Part shown: positions 35,552 to 44,686 of the stretch, piece after piece
Numbering within the stretch: position 1 is the stretch's first letter
Layout of the letters: the number at the start of each line of letters is the position of its first letter
IMG/VR virus record: IMGVR_UViG_3300031951_000087
Span: 1-64,000 of that record
Reading direction: 5' to 3' (one strand)
From: a virus
Length of the DNA stretch: 64,000 bases
Notes under the pieces: generated by a model
Told to the model about the DNA's origin: nothing
Databases searched by the model: none
What the model saw: only the letters and a program-made list of their open reading frames with translations
Position numbers and translations under genes: made by a program

Positions 35552-37114
35552 ATGAAATTTAAAAAATTAAAAGCCGAAATTGAAGAATTAGAAGACAAAT
35601 TAACTACCAACGAAGACCTACAAGAATCAATACAAAACGAACAAAAAGAGATTATTAATGAAATGAAAAAAATTGGGATTGAAAGATTACCATATTCATA
35701 TTCATCACTTGGTAGATTTATTGACCCAAAAACAATGAATGTTCATTACAACAAACATTATAAAGGGTATGTTGAAAAATTAAATGCGGCACTTGCAAAT
35801 CTTAAAGGTGCCGATGCTGAACTTGAAGAAATTGTAAAAGGTATTTCAAGATATAACAAAACTGTTAAAAACAATGCGGGTGGTGCCTTTAACCACGCTT
35901 TGTTTTGGAAAATGTTATCGCCAAAGAAACAAACCATTAACGGTCCTGTAGAAGAAAAAATTAAAAAAGACTTTGGTTCTTACGAAGAATTCAAAAAACA
36001 ATTCACGGAAAAATCACAAAAGAATTTTGGTTCAGGATGGTGTTGGTTGGTAATTAATGGTCAAGGTAAATTAAAAATTGTTACGACATCAAACCAAGAT
36101 AACCCATTAATGAATACCGTCAAAGATGGTGGATATCCAATATTGGGTCTTGATTTGTGGGAACACGCATATTATTTAAGATACCAAAACAAAAAAGATG
36201 AATATATAGGAAAATTTTTCTCAGTTATTAATTGGGACTTTGTTAACACACTTCTTATATCTAAAAACGAAAAAAAACTTAACGAAGAAAAGTTAGCTGG
36301 TGAATTACTTGTTGAAACAAGAGAAAGTATAGGTTGTTCAACAACAGAGGTTAAAGAAATAAACAAAATGTTTTCAATGAACACACAAGTAAAATATAAA
36401 TTCATGAATACAATCAACACAATCATGAAAGAAAAATTTTCAGAATATTGGTTTGAAAAAGACCAATATGAACCAGGTTCAATGTCAGGAATTTATAATT
36501 ACGGAAAACCAGGTCGTTCAGTTATTAACAAATTAAATACAAATTACAGTTCGTTTTGTATTTTGATGAATGATTTAAATTTTTATTTAATTAAAAACAA
36601 TATAAAACCTATATCATTTGGGGATAAAGATAAATTTGCACAAATTAAAGAAGTTGAAAGATTTACAAAATATCTTTATGATTTAAGAGACCGAATCTTT
36701 AACTTGTCAACATCTAAAACTTTTCAAAATATTGTACAGAAATTAGTACAAACCGATTCCAAAGGTGAGGAAAGAGAAGATATTACTGTTATAGCATTAA
36801 GAAAAATATTTGGAACTGAAGACGTTCACAAAATTGGTGGATTGGGTTCTGAAGAAGATATGATTTCGGGTGTTGATGCGATTATTAATAAAGATGGTCA
36901 AAGATTGACAGCACAAATTAAACCATTTAGTGGTGTAAAAGATTTTAATGATGATAGTGTTATGGTGTTCGGAGCGAGCGCACCAAAACAATATAAAACT
37001 GATTATTTAGTTTTTAATAATAAAAACAAGACAGTCGTATTCAAAAATCAAAATACAAAAATTATTGATGGTAATTATGTATTTCCAAAATCAAACATAT
37101 TTGGAGATATTTGA
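35552..37114 (+). CDS. Mn/Fe superoxide dismutase fused to a nuclease-like C-terminal domain
   Basis: 520 residues. Residues 1-42 are a charged coiled coil. Residues 45-235 are a complete Mn/Fe superoxide dismutase: LPYSYSSLGRFIDPKTMNVH, metal ligands His65, His115, Asp201 and His205 (GLDLWEHAYYL), the helix pair motif FNHALFWK, and GSGWCWLV. Gln182 in SNQDNPL is placed like MnSOD Gln146, favouring manganese. Residues about 240-400 are helical and unknown. The end (about 405-500) resembles a PD-(D/E)xK nuclease core with Asp442 and Gln455-x-Lys457 (GVDAI, LTAQIK), preceded by a helix with Arg-Glu-Asp. It sits directly before gp13, has a TATTTAT box and so is probably late. The role is unknown; protection of the virion from oxidants or DNA processing are guesses. 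Confidence 0.7.
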   Translation: MKFKKLKAEIEELEDKLTTNEDLQESIQNEQKEIINEMKKIGIERLPYSYSSLGRFIDPKTMNVHYNKHYKGYVEKLNAALANLKGADAELEEIVKGISRYNKTVKNNAGGAFNHALFWKMLSPKKQTINGPVEEKIKKDFGSYEEFKKQFTEKSQKNFGSGWCWLVINGQGKLKIVTTSNQDNPLMNTVKDGGYPILGLDLWEHAYYLRYQNKKDEYIGKFFSVINWDFVNTLLISKNEKKLNEEKLAGELLVETRESIGCSTTEVKEINKMFSMNTQVKYKFMNTINTIMKEKFSEYWFEKDQYEPGSMSGIYNYGKPGRSVINKLNTNYSSFCILMNDLNFYLIKNNIKPISFGDKDKFAQIKEVERFTKYLYDLRDRIFNLSTSKTFQNIVQKLVQTDSKGEEREDITVIALRKIFGTEDVHKIGGLGSEEDMISGVDAIINKDGQRLTAQIKPFSGVKDFNDDSVMVFGASAPKQYKTDYLVFNNKNKTVVFKNQNTKIIDGNYVFPKSNIFGDI

Positions 37115-37121
37115 TATTTAT
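37115..37121 (+). promoter_or_regulatory. TATTTAT box, putative late promoter of gp13
   Basis: GATATTTATAAAG immediately after the stop of the preceding gene, 7 nt before ATG 37129. Confidence 0.5.
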
Positions 37122-37128
37122 AAAGAAG

Positions 37129-38244
37129 ATGGCAATTATTGTAGAACCAGAAAGAAGTAAACTCTATAGAAGAATTAAAGCCCTTCTTGGTGCACCTGTT
37201 AGAGGTGTTGAGTTAGAAGATGAGCAAATGGACTCATTATTAGAACTTGCGATTGGGGATTACGAACAATATATTTTAGATTGGTTAATTGAAGCACAAT
37301 GGACTTCTTTATATGGACTGAACCTTGACGAACAGTCTTTAACAAGGGCACTTACCAAAAGAAGTTTAGATTGGGAAACACAATACACTTACGCATATTC
37401 AAAGATAGTTGGATTACAAGCTGGTGGTGATTGGGTACTTAAAAAAGATTATGTTGATTTGGTTCCGAACCAACAAATTTATGAAATACCTAAGGGTCGT
37501 GAAATTAATGAACTTTTATGGTTCATGAGAGCCGAATTAAACAATTCATTATTCGACCCATTTATGGGTGGATTTGGAGGATTTGGTGGAACTGGATTAG
37601 GTGGTCCTGGCGGATTTGCACAATTTGGTGCAAGTGGAAGTTATTTTATGATGCCAGCGTTTGACGTTGTGTTAAGAATGGCGGATAGAAATCTCAAACA
37701 AAGAATGATTGTTGGTGATTTGACATATAGAATTACAGCATTGCCTGAAGGAAAAAAAGCATTACACTTATACAACACACCTGGTGGAAGATTTGATTTT
37801 TCAAATATTGGATTTAACGAATATAGATGTTGGTATTGGTACTACGATACTGATGGTGACCGTGATGATTGTTTGGCTGCAAATCCTGACATTGTTAGAT
37901 TACCATCTGACATACCATTAGAAGCGTTAAATTGGCAGGACCTTAATACACCCGCACAACAATGGGTTAGAAGATGGTTTACCGCTTACTGTAAAGAAAC
38001 ATTAGGTCGTATTTATGGTAAATACAGTGGTAACCTTAAAACCCCTGACTCTGAACTAACATTGGACTACACATCTTTGTTAGGTGAGGCTAAAGATGAA
38101 AGAGCAAAACTTGAAGAAGAATTAAAATTACGTCTTGAAAGATTAAGTCCTGTTAAACAAATGGAAAAGGAAGCCTTAATTGCTGAAAACCTAAATAAAC
38201 AATTAAAATATAGAGCGTTCCCAAGTCCCTATAATGTAATTTAA
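37129..38244 (+). CDS. 13: Neck protein, gp13-like
   Basis: 371 residues from ATG 37129; the TTG at 37111 lies inside the stop region of the previous gene, so I reject it. The C-terminal third has the gp13 hallmark: QWVRRWFTAYCKETLGRIYG, then LKTPDSELTLDYTSLLGEAK followed by a charged helix DERAKLEEELKLRLERLSPV. A Gly/Phe-rich loop lies near residues 135-175 (GGFGGFGGTGLGGPGGFAQF). T4 gp13 with gp14 seals the DNA-filled head and docks the tail. It follows the superoxide dismutase fusion and is followed 4 bp later by a small gene. Confidence 0.78.
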   Translation: MAIIVEPERSKLYRRIKALLGAPVRGVELEDEQMDSLLELAIGDYEQYILDWLIEAQWTSLYGLNLDEQSLTRALTKRSLDWETQYTYAYSKIVGLQAGGDWVLKKDYVDLVPNQQIYEIPKGREINELLWFMRAELNNSLFDPFMGGFGGFGGTGLGGPGGFAQFGASGSYFMMPAFDVVLRMADRNLKQRMIVGDLTYRITALPEGKKALHLYNTPGGRFDFSNIGFNEYRCWYWYYDTDGDRDDCLAANPDIVRLPSDIPLEALNWQDLNTPAQQWVRRWFTAYCKETLGRIYGKYSGNLKTPDSELTLDYTSLLGEAKDERAKLEEELKLRLERLSPVKQMEKEALIAENLNKQLKYRAFPSPYNVI

Positions 38245-38248
38245 TTTT

Positions 38249-38584
38249 ATGCCAATATTAAGGAGTATACCGAGTAAAAAAATTATTAACGGAATTGAAG
38301 TAAAAACATCTGAGGTCGCTTTAATTTCCGAATCAAATTACACAACAACAGGTGAATACGCAATTGTGATTAAAACTGTTGAACATTGTGATTTGTTATT
38401 AGATAGTAAAACAACTGACCACATTGTTGTCAAAGCTCTTACCAAAGTTACAATTAGACCCGATAAGAGCAAAATTGACGAACAATATGATGAAGTTGAA
38501 ATTGGAAAAGGTGCATGTGTTGAGTTTCACTTTATAGGTGGAAACTGGTACATCTTATCTTCAGACGGTCTCAAATTGGACTAA
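38249..38584 (+). CDS. Small beta-rich protein, unknown
   Basis: 111 residues, unrecognised. It is beta-strand-rich with alternating hydrophobic residues (YAIVIKTVEHCDLLLDSKTT, then HIVVKALTKVTIRPDKSKID) and ends with EFHFIGGNWYILSSDG, a pattern reminiscent of small head- or tail-decorating proteins. It begins 4 bp after gp13 and its last 24 bp overlap the end of the convergent polymerase gene. No enzymatic motif is seen. A virion or decoration role is inferred from its place. Confidence 0.6.
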   Translation: MPILRSIPSKKIINGIEVKTSEVALISESNYTTTGEYAIVIKTVEHCDLLLDSKTTDHIVVKALTKVTIRPDKSKIDEQYDEVEIGKGACVEFHFIGGNWYILSSDGLKLD

Positions 38585-41290
38585 TTCTTGTTCCCATCCA
38601 TCTTCAGCTAAATCATAGATATAGTCAGGACTAATACCAACCCTATCCCAAAACTTCACTTCTTGTTCAGAAACCGTTAAAACATCTACCAATTTATCTT
38701 GGTCGGTATCCTCGAAAGGGTGACCATTGATTAATTGACATTGTTCTTTTGTATAGAATTCCCTCTTACTTGGGTTATCAATAATCAAAGAATCTCTAAC
38801 ATCATCTTTAAACACAACCATCAAAGGTTCAATACGTTTGTTAAATGTTGTTATTGCTCTCGCTATATTATACTCACCCAACATATCAGGATTTCTTTCA
38901 AGTTCCTCATTGTCCAATCTATAGGCATTGATTACCAATGAGTCAACTTTTTTAACAACATCACCATGTGATGCTTTTGTACCGTTGTTAACATAAAAAA
39001 TTACATCACCCAAGTTAGCCGCAATACCATCATGAATAATAAGTTCCATATGTGCTTGTCTTGACATCATACTTCCTGATTTGGTTTTTTGACCACATCT
39101 TACTTTGTAATCCTCAATAGAAATTTTAACTTTAGCACGAGACGCAATTTGTTTTAATGGAATTTGTTTGTTAAAGATTTTTTCTAAGTATTCATAATAC
39201 CACTCAACAAATTGTTGACCTTCACCCATCAATAACATTTTGATTCCTTTGTCCAAAAACGCTTCAATATACAACGGTAATTTCTTTGATTTGATTGTAT
39301 TACCAACCAATTTAATTTTACCTTTGTCAGTCATCAAGGCATAGTTCTTACGTGCTAAGTTAATACAAGATGGCCAAACACCATCATTATCCAAAGCCAT
39401 TTCACCTTTCATGAACAAGTCATTATATTCTGCAATGTCAGCTGCGGCACCCATATATTCCTTACCTTCAACCACTTTCCAATTCAAACCTTTACCAATG
39501 TATTTACGGGATTCAACATTCACAGGTGATGAAAAGTTCACACCATCCGTATCCATAACCAACGGGTCATATCCACGATTCATAAAGAACTTAATCATCT
39601 GACGTAGATATTGTCTACCTGTACAAGTAATCCTTTCACCCTGATTCATATCACCCCAGTGAAATACTTGAGGTGCTGATAAAGCTCCAAACATTGAGTT
39701 AATAAAAATCTTAATTGGTAATTGTTTACGGTCATAAGATTTAGATTTTACAGGGTCACTCTTTTCAAACTCTTCGGCCAATTGTTTATACATAATACGA
39801 GCATTTCTAAAGTACGTTAACATACCTTTCATTACTCCTGTTATATCACAATCAGGGAATACGTCGTGAACCAACTGAATTGACGGATACAGTGAACTAA
39901 AGTCAAGTTTCAATACATCGGTTGAATACCCAACTTTAACCAAACGTGACAATCCACCAACAAAGTCTTGTTTCTGTTGTTTAGCGGGAATTGCAAGTCC
40001 ATGTTTATACGACCAAGCTCTCATTTGGATTTCCCAGAGTGTTGCTGTTCCCATCGTGGCAATCCTTTGATATGTTGTTGGAACCAAAGAAGCCAACAGG
40101 AATGAACCCTGATTAAACTCTTCATCAACTCTTAATGTCTCAATTAAGTCATCGTCAAGATATCTTTCAACAATGTTATCACCTGTTGTTTTAATATAGG
40201 TATCTTCTCTTCTTTCACACACTTCATCAACCTTTGGGTCAATACCACATTTTTTGTACTTACCATTTTGGGTGTTTAACCAATAATCTTCTTTCTTGGC
40301 ATACATGGAACCAATATCGGTATGGTCAATGTAGATACGGTCAGCGTCTTCAGCTTCCAAATATTGAACAATATATTTCAAACCAGCAGATTTGATATTT
40401 GAGTTAATAGCTTGTGCACGTCTTACTGAGTGTAATGCGTCAATAACATTATAACCCCAAATTGATGTTTGAACGTAATCCTCAATTTCGTTTGCCAATT
40501 TCAACAAACCTTTTGATTGTGTAATTGATTTTTCAGGGTTAAGTGATTTACAGATTCTTTTCATATCCAATCCCAAAGCTTTTGCCCTTTCAAATATCCA
40601 ATGCCAGTCAAACGCAAATCCGTTATATGACACAATAATGGATGGTTTAATTTCATGGATATAGTTAAAAAAATCTATGATACCTTGTTTTTCCTGTTCC
40701 TCATTTGAACATTCAATAACCTTGTGAAACCCTTTGTTTGTCTTTAATCCAAACATGAATATTCTACCATCTTTTGGTTCCAAAGCGGTAGTTTCTAAGT
40801 CAAATACAAAACGGGTTACGTCATCATAACTTTCAAACCCTTTGAAAAGACGTTTTTCTTTTTGAATCAAAAATTGTTCAATCGGTGGAAGAATCAAAAC
40901 TTTTTCTTTTGCCTTTTCACCATATGGGTCAATTCCACCATCACGGAAAAATTGTAATAATGTTCTATAACCCTTCAAAGATTTAACCATAAATGATAAA
41001 CCTTCTTCAAGTCTTTTATTTCCTTCTGTTTTTAGTTTTTCAATAACAATTCCGTATTTGGACATTGCTTCTTTTTGTAACCCCTTTGAACCTTGATAAA
41101 AGTTGAGACCACGTAAATCACCAACCCAAGCAAATGGAATAAAGGTATCACGTTTAACAATCTTCCCTTTTATGGGGTCTTCAATAATTTTGTAGATGGA
41201 GTCACTAACGTAGTCAAATTCAACACTGACTATGTACTGTTCAGGGTCAGAGCCCTTCAAAAAATCTTCAATTTCTTCTGCTGGTATCAT
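38561..41290 (-). CDS. 43: DNA polymerase, family B (gp43-like)
   Basis: 909 residues, near T4 gp43 (898). The 3'-5' exonuclease has DLETT with Asp164 and Glu166, and SYNGFAFDWH near 221-230. Polymerase motif A is LKLDFSSLYPSIQ with Asp463. Motif B is KIFINSMFG with Lys527 and Asn531 (the usual Tyr is Phe). Motif C is DTD at 580-582. It should replicate the phage genome with the gp41 helicase, UvsX and gp32 encoded elsewhere in this window. It is alone on the minus strand here, separated from the other replication genes by about 26 kb, and its end overlaps a convergent small gene. Upstream 41291-41375 contains a weak 5-bp inverted repeat. Confidence 0.95.
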   Translation of the reverse strand: MIPAEEIEDFLKGSDPEQYIVSVEFDYVSDSIYKIIEDPIKGKIVKRDTFIPFAWVGDLRGLNFYQGSKGLQKEAMSKYGIVIEKLKTEGNKRLEEGLSFMVKSLKGYRTLLQFFRDGGIDPYGEKAKEKVLILPPIEQFLIQKEKRLFKGFESYDDVTRFVFDLETTALEPKDGRIFMFGLKTNKGFHKVIECSNEEQEKQGIIDFFNYIHEIKPSIIVSYNGFAFDWHWIFERAKALGLDMKRICKSLNPEKSITQSKGLLKLANEIEDYVQTSIWGYNVIDALHSVRRAQAINSNIKSAGLKYIVQYLEAEDADRIYIDHTDIGSMYAKKEDYWLNTQNGKYKKCGIDPKVDEVCERREDTYIKTTGDNIVERYLDDDLIETLRVDEEFNQGSFLLASLVPTTYQRIATMGTATLWEIQMRAWSYKHGLAIPAKQQKQDFVGGLSRLVKVGYSTDVLKLDFSSLYPSIQLVHDVFPDCDITGVMKGMLTYFRNARIMYKQLAEEFEKSDPVKSKSYDRKQLPIKIFINSMFGALSAPQVFHWGDMNQGERITCTGRQYLRQMIKFFMNRGYDPLVMDTDGVNFSSPVNVESRKYIGKGLNWKVVEGKEYMGAAADIAEYNDLFMKGEMALDNDGVWPSCINLARKNYALMTDKGKIKLVGNTIKSKKLPLYIEAFLDKGIKMLLMGEGQQFVEWYYEYLEKIFNKQIPLKQIASRAKVKISIEDYKVRCGQKTKSGSMMSRQAHMELIIHDGIAANLGDVIFYVNNGTKASHGDVVKKVDSLVINAYRLDNEELERNPDMLGEYNIARAITTFNKRIEPLMVVFKDDVRDSLIIDNPSKREFYTKEQCQLINGHPFEDTDQDKLVDVLTVSEQEVKFWDRVGISPDYIYDLAEDGWEQELVQFETV

Positions 41291-41375
41291 AATATTTTCT
41301 AGAGTGGTTTATTAGCTTCCGAACACGTCGGAGTTTACCTTGTCTAAATAAATATATGTTACAGAATTGGTATTA

Positions 41376-41756
41376 TCAACAACAGTATTGAGTTTTAATA
41401 AAAGAAGGGGTTATGTTGATAAACAAAGATTCTCTTATTGGAACAATCAATTCACCGTCAGTTGTTGTGATGCTAAACTCACCCAAATATCTACCGGGTG
41501 TTCTTGTGTCGTTTGGTGTAAAATTATAATAAATGTAATATTCTTCAGGTGCGTCGGGATTATCTAAAAACTTTTGTGTGATATACGCTGGTTTTGACGC
41601 AATTTTTAAAATACCATTATCGGAATTAATCATTGAAAATGTAATAATTGCATTCTGAAGTGTCTCCATAAAACTTCTGAAGTCGTTTCTTCCGTCTTTT
41701 ACAACTTGTAGTTTTAAAGTTGGTAAGGTTGCGTTTTGTTTTATAAAGAATTCCAT
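41376..41756 (-). CDS. Small tail or baseplate protein, BppU-like in pattern
   Basis: 126 residues. The N-terminal LPTLKLQVVKDGRNDFRSFM and ITFSMINSDNGILKIASKPA, and the middle YYIYYNFTPNDTRTPGRYLG followed by FSITTTDGELIVPI, form a single beta-sandwich-like pattern seen in small phage baseplate and fibre adaptor proteins. It follows the tail-fibre genes and precedes the polymerase. A TATTTAT box is 5 nt upstream of ATG 41756. The fibre-attachment role is inferred; no binding residues can be assigned. Confidence 0.6.
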   Translation of the reverse strand: MEFFIKQNATLPTLKLQVVKDGRNDFRSFMETLQNAIITFSMINSDNGILKIASKPAYITQKFLDNPDAPEEYYIYYNFTPNDTRTPGRYLGEFSITTTDGELIVPIRESLFINITPSFIKTQYCC

Positions 41757-41761
41757 TATCT

Positions 41762-41768
41762 ATAAATA
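41762..41768 (-). promoter_or_regulatory. TATTTAT box, putative late promoter
   Basis: GTATTTATAGATAATG on the minus strand, 5 nt before ATG 41756, just after the end of the tail-fibre gene. Confidence 0.5.
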
Positions 41769-41785
41769 CTTTAATTTTAATATTA

Positions 41786-44686
41786 TTATAAACCGTATTT
41801 TGATTTATCGGCATTAAAGTTTTGTAATACTTGTGTTGATGTTAATGATGTGTCGTACATTCTTATGACACCAATAGTTCCTTTGAACTTGTTTAGGGCT
41901 GAACTTCCGTCTGCAGTAACTCTACCAGCTATACTTACAAAATTTGTGTTACTTACTTGATTAACACCAGCTAAACTTATACTTCCCGCGGAAACACCGT
42001 TTCTATAAACCGTGAGAGTCTTGGCAACACCAAAATTAAAGACAGCAACCGCTTGTACCCAAGTATTCACCGTAAATCCCGTCATAATAATATTAGGGTT
42101 GTTAGCCCCGTCGTAAGCTGCCACGAACATATTACTTGCACCTTCATTAAATCTAATTGTGTAAGGGTATCTAAGAGGTGAGAAGCTGGTATCCCATTTT
42201 TCCAATAGTTCCGCTTCACCTGAGTTTGGTTGACCATTTGAAGGATTAAACCATATTTCAACCGTGTATTGTTCAGTATTTGTAAAGTTTGTAACACCAT
42301 TAACACTTGGGATTCTACCATAAGAAGAACTTCCATTGAAAGTAAAACCACTTAATGCGTTGTAAGTTGGACTACCCGATAAAGTTGCATCCGTACTACC
42401 CACAGTTGTGTCCCAAACAGTTCCTGAACCAACATAACTACTTGGTAATAACTGTAGTTGTAAGTTTGATGTTACAATATTAGGTGTTACTGATGGTGTT
42501 GGTGTCTGAGTATTAGTTGGTGTTATTGTATTTGTTGGGGTAACCGTAGGTGTTGATGTTGATGTAGGGGTGGGTGTTGGTTCAACAAATCTTGGAGACA
42601 AGAAATTATACTGTTGTTGTATTTCAGAAAGTGACAACTGTCTATTGTAGAAATACATGTTGGCAACATACCCCCAAGGCTGAGGAACGACATCATTATT
42701 ACCCCAACCCCAGTGTGTAGTTCCACCAGCACCAAAAGCAATTTGACTTCCAACTTCAGAACCATTTATGTAGAATTTTTGAGATGAATTTGTTCCAACA
42801 ACCGCATATTGAACCCAAACACTTGTTTCACCTGACAAGTCATACCCTGAACTTCTAAACGCACTGTCCCAATAACCCAATATATCGGAGTTATTTGGGA
42901 TGGTAATTGGAGTGTATTTAGGTGAGTTTGTATAAAGTAATGTTCTAAATGATGCAATATTATTTAATTCTAATCTTGCCCAAGTAATATATGTGTATCC
43001 TGAATTTGGTAATAAAGGTCCTGTTGCGTTGTAATTAACTCTATTAGTCCCTGTAGTACAATCAAAACATTTTATACCGTTAAGAACTGTGTAAGTTGCA
43101 CCGATTAATGTGTGATTATACCCCCCTGTTATATCATAAACTGTTGTACCTGTTCCGGGATAGCTTGAACTTGTATGTGCGTCAAGTTGGATTACCAAAC
43201 CATTTGTTACAAGATTTGGCGTTGGCGTAATTGTTGGTGTAACCGTTGGTGTTGATGTATTAGTCGGCGTAATTGTTGGTGTAACCGTTGGTGTTGATGT
43301 ATTAGTTGGTGTTGGTGTTGGACAAATATAATTTGAGGATGTGTTAATATAGTTTGAATACGTTTGTCCACTTGTTAAGGATGTTGTATAAATTTCTAAA
43401 CTACCAAGTCTGTAATCACCAAATCCTCCGTCACCCATATTTGTACCATCCTGATGTGCAAGTAAATAAAATAGTCCTGACCCGGCATTATAAGGGGCCA
43501 ATCTATTTAAGGTTATATTACCAGCACTTACACCATCAACATATGCGGTTAAAGTTGACCCATCATATGTCATACCAACATAATACCAATTATTAAGTGG
43601 TGTTGATATAGATGAGGTAAAATTAATATTTCCTGTAGTAGTCCATAAACCAAACTTAAGTGTTCCCGAAACCATTTCAATTATAGATGTGTGCCATCCC
43701 GATAAAGAATTTACAACCCCCACTTCAGAAAGTATAACCCCATCACCTTGAGGATAAATCCACATAAATATTGAAGTCACTTCAGACTTGTTTGGAGAAA
43801 CACCAGAAAACAATGAACTTAAATTAGTGTTGGTATAGATATACTGTGAAGTACCATTGAAATCTACGAAAGTTCCACATCCTGTACTACCACTTGAAGG
43901 AGAATTCACAATAGTACCATTACTATTATTTTCTAAATCAAATACGGTTGTAGTTCCTGAATATGAATTACTATCACTAAAATCGTAATATAGTATTCTA
44001 CTACTCAACACATTTGTTGGTGTTACAGTGGAAGTTGGTGTTGGGGTTGGTGTGGAATTACTCGATGTCGGCGTAATGGTTGGTGTAATAGTTGGCGTAA
44101 CTGTTGGAGTCTCCGTTGAAGTTGCTGTTGGTGTCTGAGTAGGAGTTTCGGTATTGGTAGGAGTTGGTGTTTGGGTAGGAGTTTCGGTATTGGTAGGAGT
44201 TGGCGTTTGGGTAGGAGTCTCGGTGTTAGTTGGTGTTGGTGTTTGGGTAGGAGTTTTGGTATTGGTAGGAGTTGGCGTTTGGGTAGGAGTCTCGGTGTTA
44301 GTTGGTGTTGGTGTCTGAGTTGGTGTTTCGGTATTGGTAGGAGTTGGCGTTTGGGTAGGAGTCTCGGTGTTAGTTGGTGTTGGTGTCTGAGTTGGTGTTT
44401 CGGTATTGGTAGGTGTAACCGTATTTGTTGGTGTTGGCGTTACGGTGCTAGTTGGTGTTGGTGATGGATTTGGTGTTGTAATATCAATTACAAATGTTTG
44501 GTCGGTACCTGAAAAATATATAAACACTTTACCTTGTGGTGTACCATCGGCAGGAAAATAATCAAAAGGGATAGTTTCTACTCCCAACTCAAAAGTTTCA
44601 TTTAATGTTGTATCCAAAAAGGTAACCAAACATGTTTGACCACTATATTCAGTACTTTCAACTCTAAATCCGTAATTATTTGACAT
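41786..44686 (-). CDS. Tail fibre/adhesin with Thr-Pro repeats and three LamG-like domains
   Basis: 966 residues. About residues 1-70 are a beta-rich N-terminal anchor. About residues 72-215 are a Thr/Pro linker with eight 12-residue copies of [12 protein letters not shown]. Three concanavalin/LamG-like modules follow: about 225-455 ([37 protein letters not shown]), about 495-700 ([36 protein letters not shown]) and about 745-966 ([40 protein letters not shown]), joined by shorter Thr/Pro linkers. Such modules bind glycans and the rigid linker extends them from the tail. It is in a three-gene group with another fibre-type protein and a small baseplate-type protein, and shares its start codon region with the stop of the upstream gene. 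Confidence 0.75.
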   Translation of the reverse strand: MSNNYGFRVESTEYSGQTCLVTFLDTTLNETFELGVETIPFDYFPADGTPQGKVFIYFSGTDQTFVIDITTPNPSPTPTSTVTPTPTNTVTPTNTETPTQTPTPTNTETPTQTPTPTNTETPTQTPTPTNTETPTQTPTPTNTKTPTQTPTPTNTETPTQTPTPTNTETPTQTPTPTNTETPTQTPTATSTETPTVTPTITPTITPTSSNSTPTPTPTSTVTPTNVLSSRILYYDFSDSNSYSGTTTVFDLENNSNGTIVNSPSSGSTGCGTFVDFNGTSQYIYTNTNLSSLFSGVSPNKSEVTSIFMWIYPQGDGVILSEVGVVNSLSGWHTSIIEMVSGTLKFGLWTTTGNINFTSSISTPLNNWYYVGMTYDGSTLTAYVDGVSAGNITLNRLAPYNAGSGLFYLLAHQDGTNMGDGGFGDYRLGSLEIYTTSLTSGQTYSNYINTSSNYICPTPTPTNTSTPTVTPTITPTNTSTPTVTPTITPTPNLVTNGLVIQLDAHTSSSYPGTGTTVYDITGGYNHTLIGATYTVLNGIKCFDCTTGTNRVNYNATGPLLPNSGYTYITWARLELNNIASFRTLLYTNSPKYTPITIPNNSDILGYWDSAFRSSGYDLSGETSVWVQYAVVGTNSSQKFYINGSEVGSQIAFGAGGTTHWGWGNNDVVPQPWGYVANMYFYNRQLSLSEIQQQYNFLSPRFVEPTPTPTSTSTPTVTPTNTITPTNTQTPTPSVTPNIVTSNLQLQLLPSSYVGSGTVWDTTVGSTDATLSGSPTYNALSGFTFNGSSSYGRIPSVNGVTNFTNTEQYTVEIWFNPSNGQPNSGEAELLEKWDTSFSPLRYPYTIRFNEGASNMFVAAYDGANNPNIIMTGFTVNTWVQAVAVFNFGVAKTLTVYRNGVSAGSISLAGVNQVSNTNFVSIAGRVTADGSSALNKFKGTIGVIRMYDTSLTSTQVLQNFNADKSKYGL
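44120..44407 (-). repeat. Eight 36-bp tandem repeats in the tail-fibre linker
   Basis: Eight copies of a 36-bp unit coding [12 protein letters not shown]; one copy has Lys for Glu and the last has Ala for Pro. Synonymous differences show a higher-order 72-bp pattern (alternating ggagtctcggtgttagttgg and ggtgtttcggtattggtagg types), a sign of recent unequal duplication. Confidence 0.9.

Noticed and set aside
41291-41375. Weak hairpin (5-bp stem with CTCCGA/TCGGAA) upstream of the polymerase
   Set aside because: The stem is too short and there is no U-run; insufficient for a terminator call.
44120-44407. Possible CRISPR-like array
   Set aside because: Repeats are adjacent, without unique spacers, and in frame within a coding sequence.
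44171-44464. Plus-strand ORF rich in Gly, Trp, Cys and Arg
   Set aside because: It is the antisense of the Thr/Pro repeat of the tail fibre; the repeat keeps the frame open by chance.
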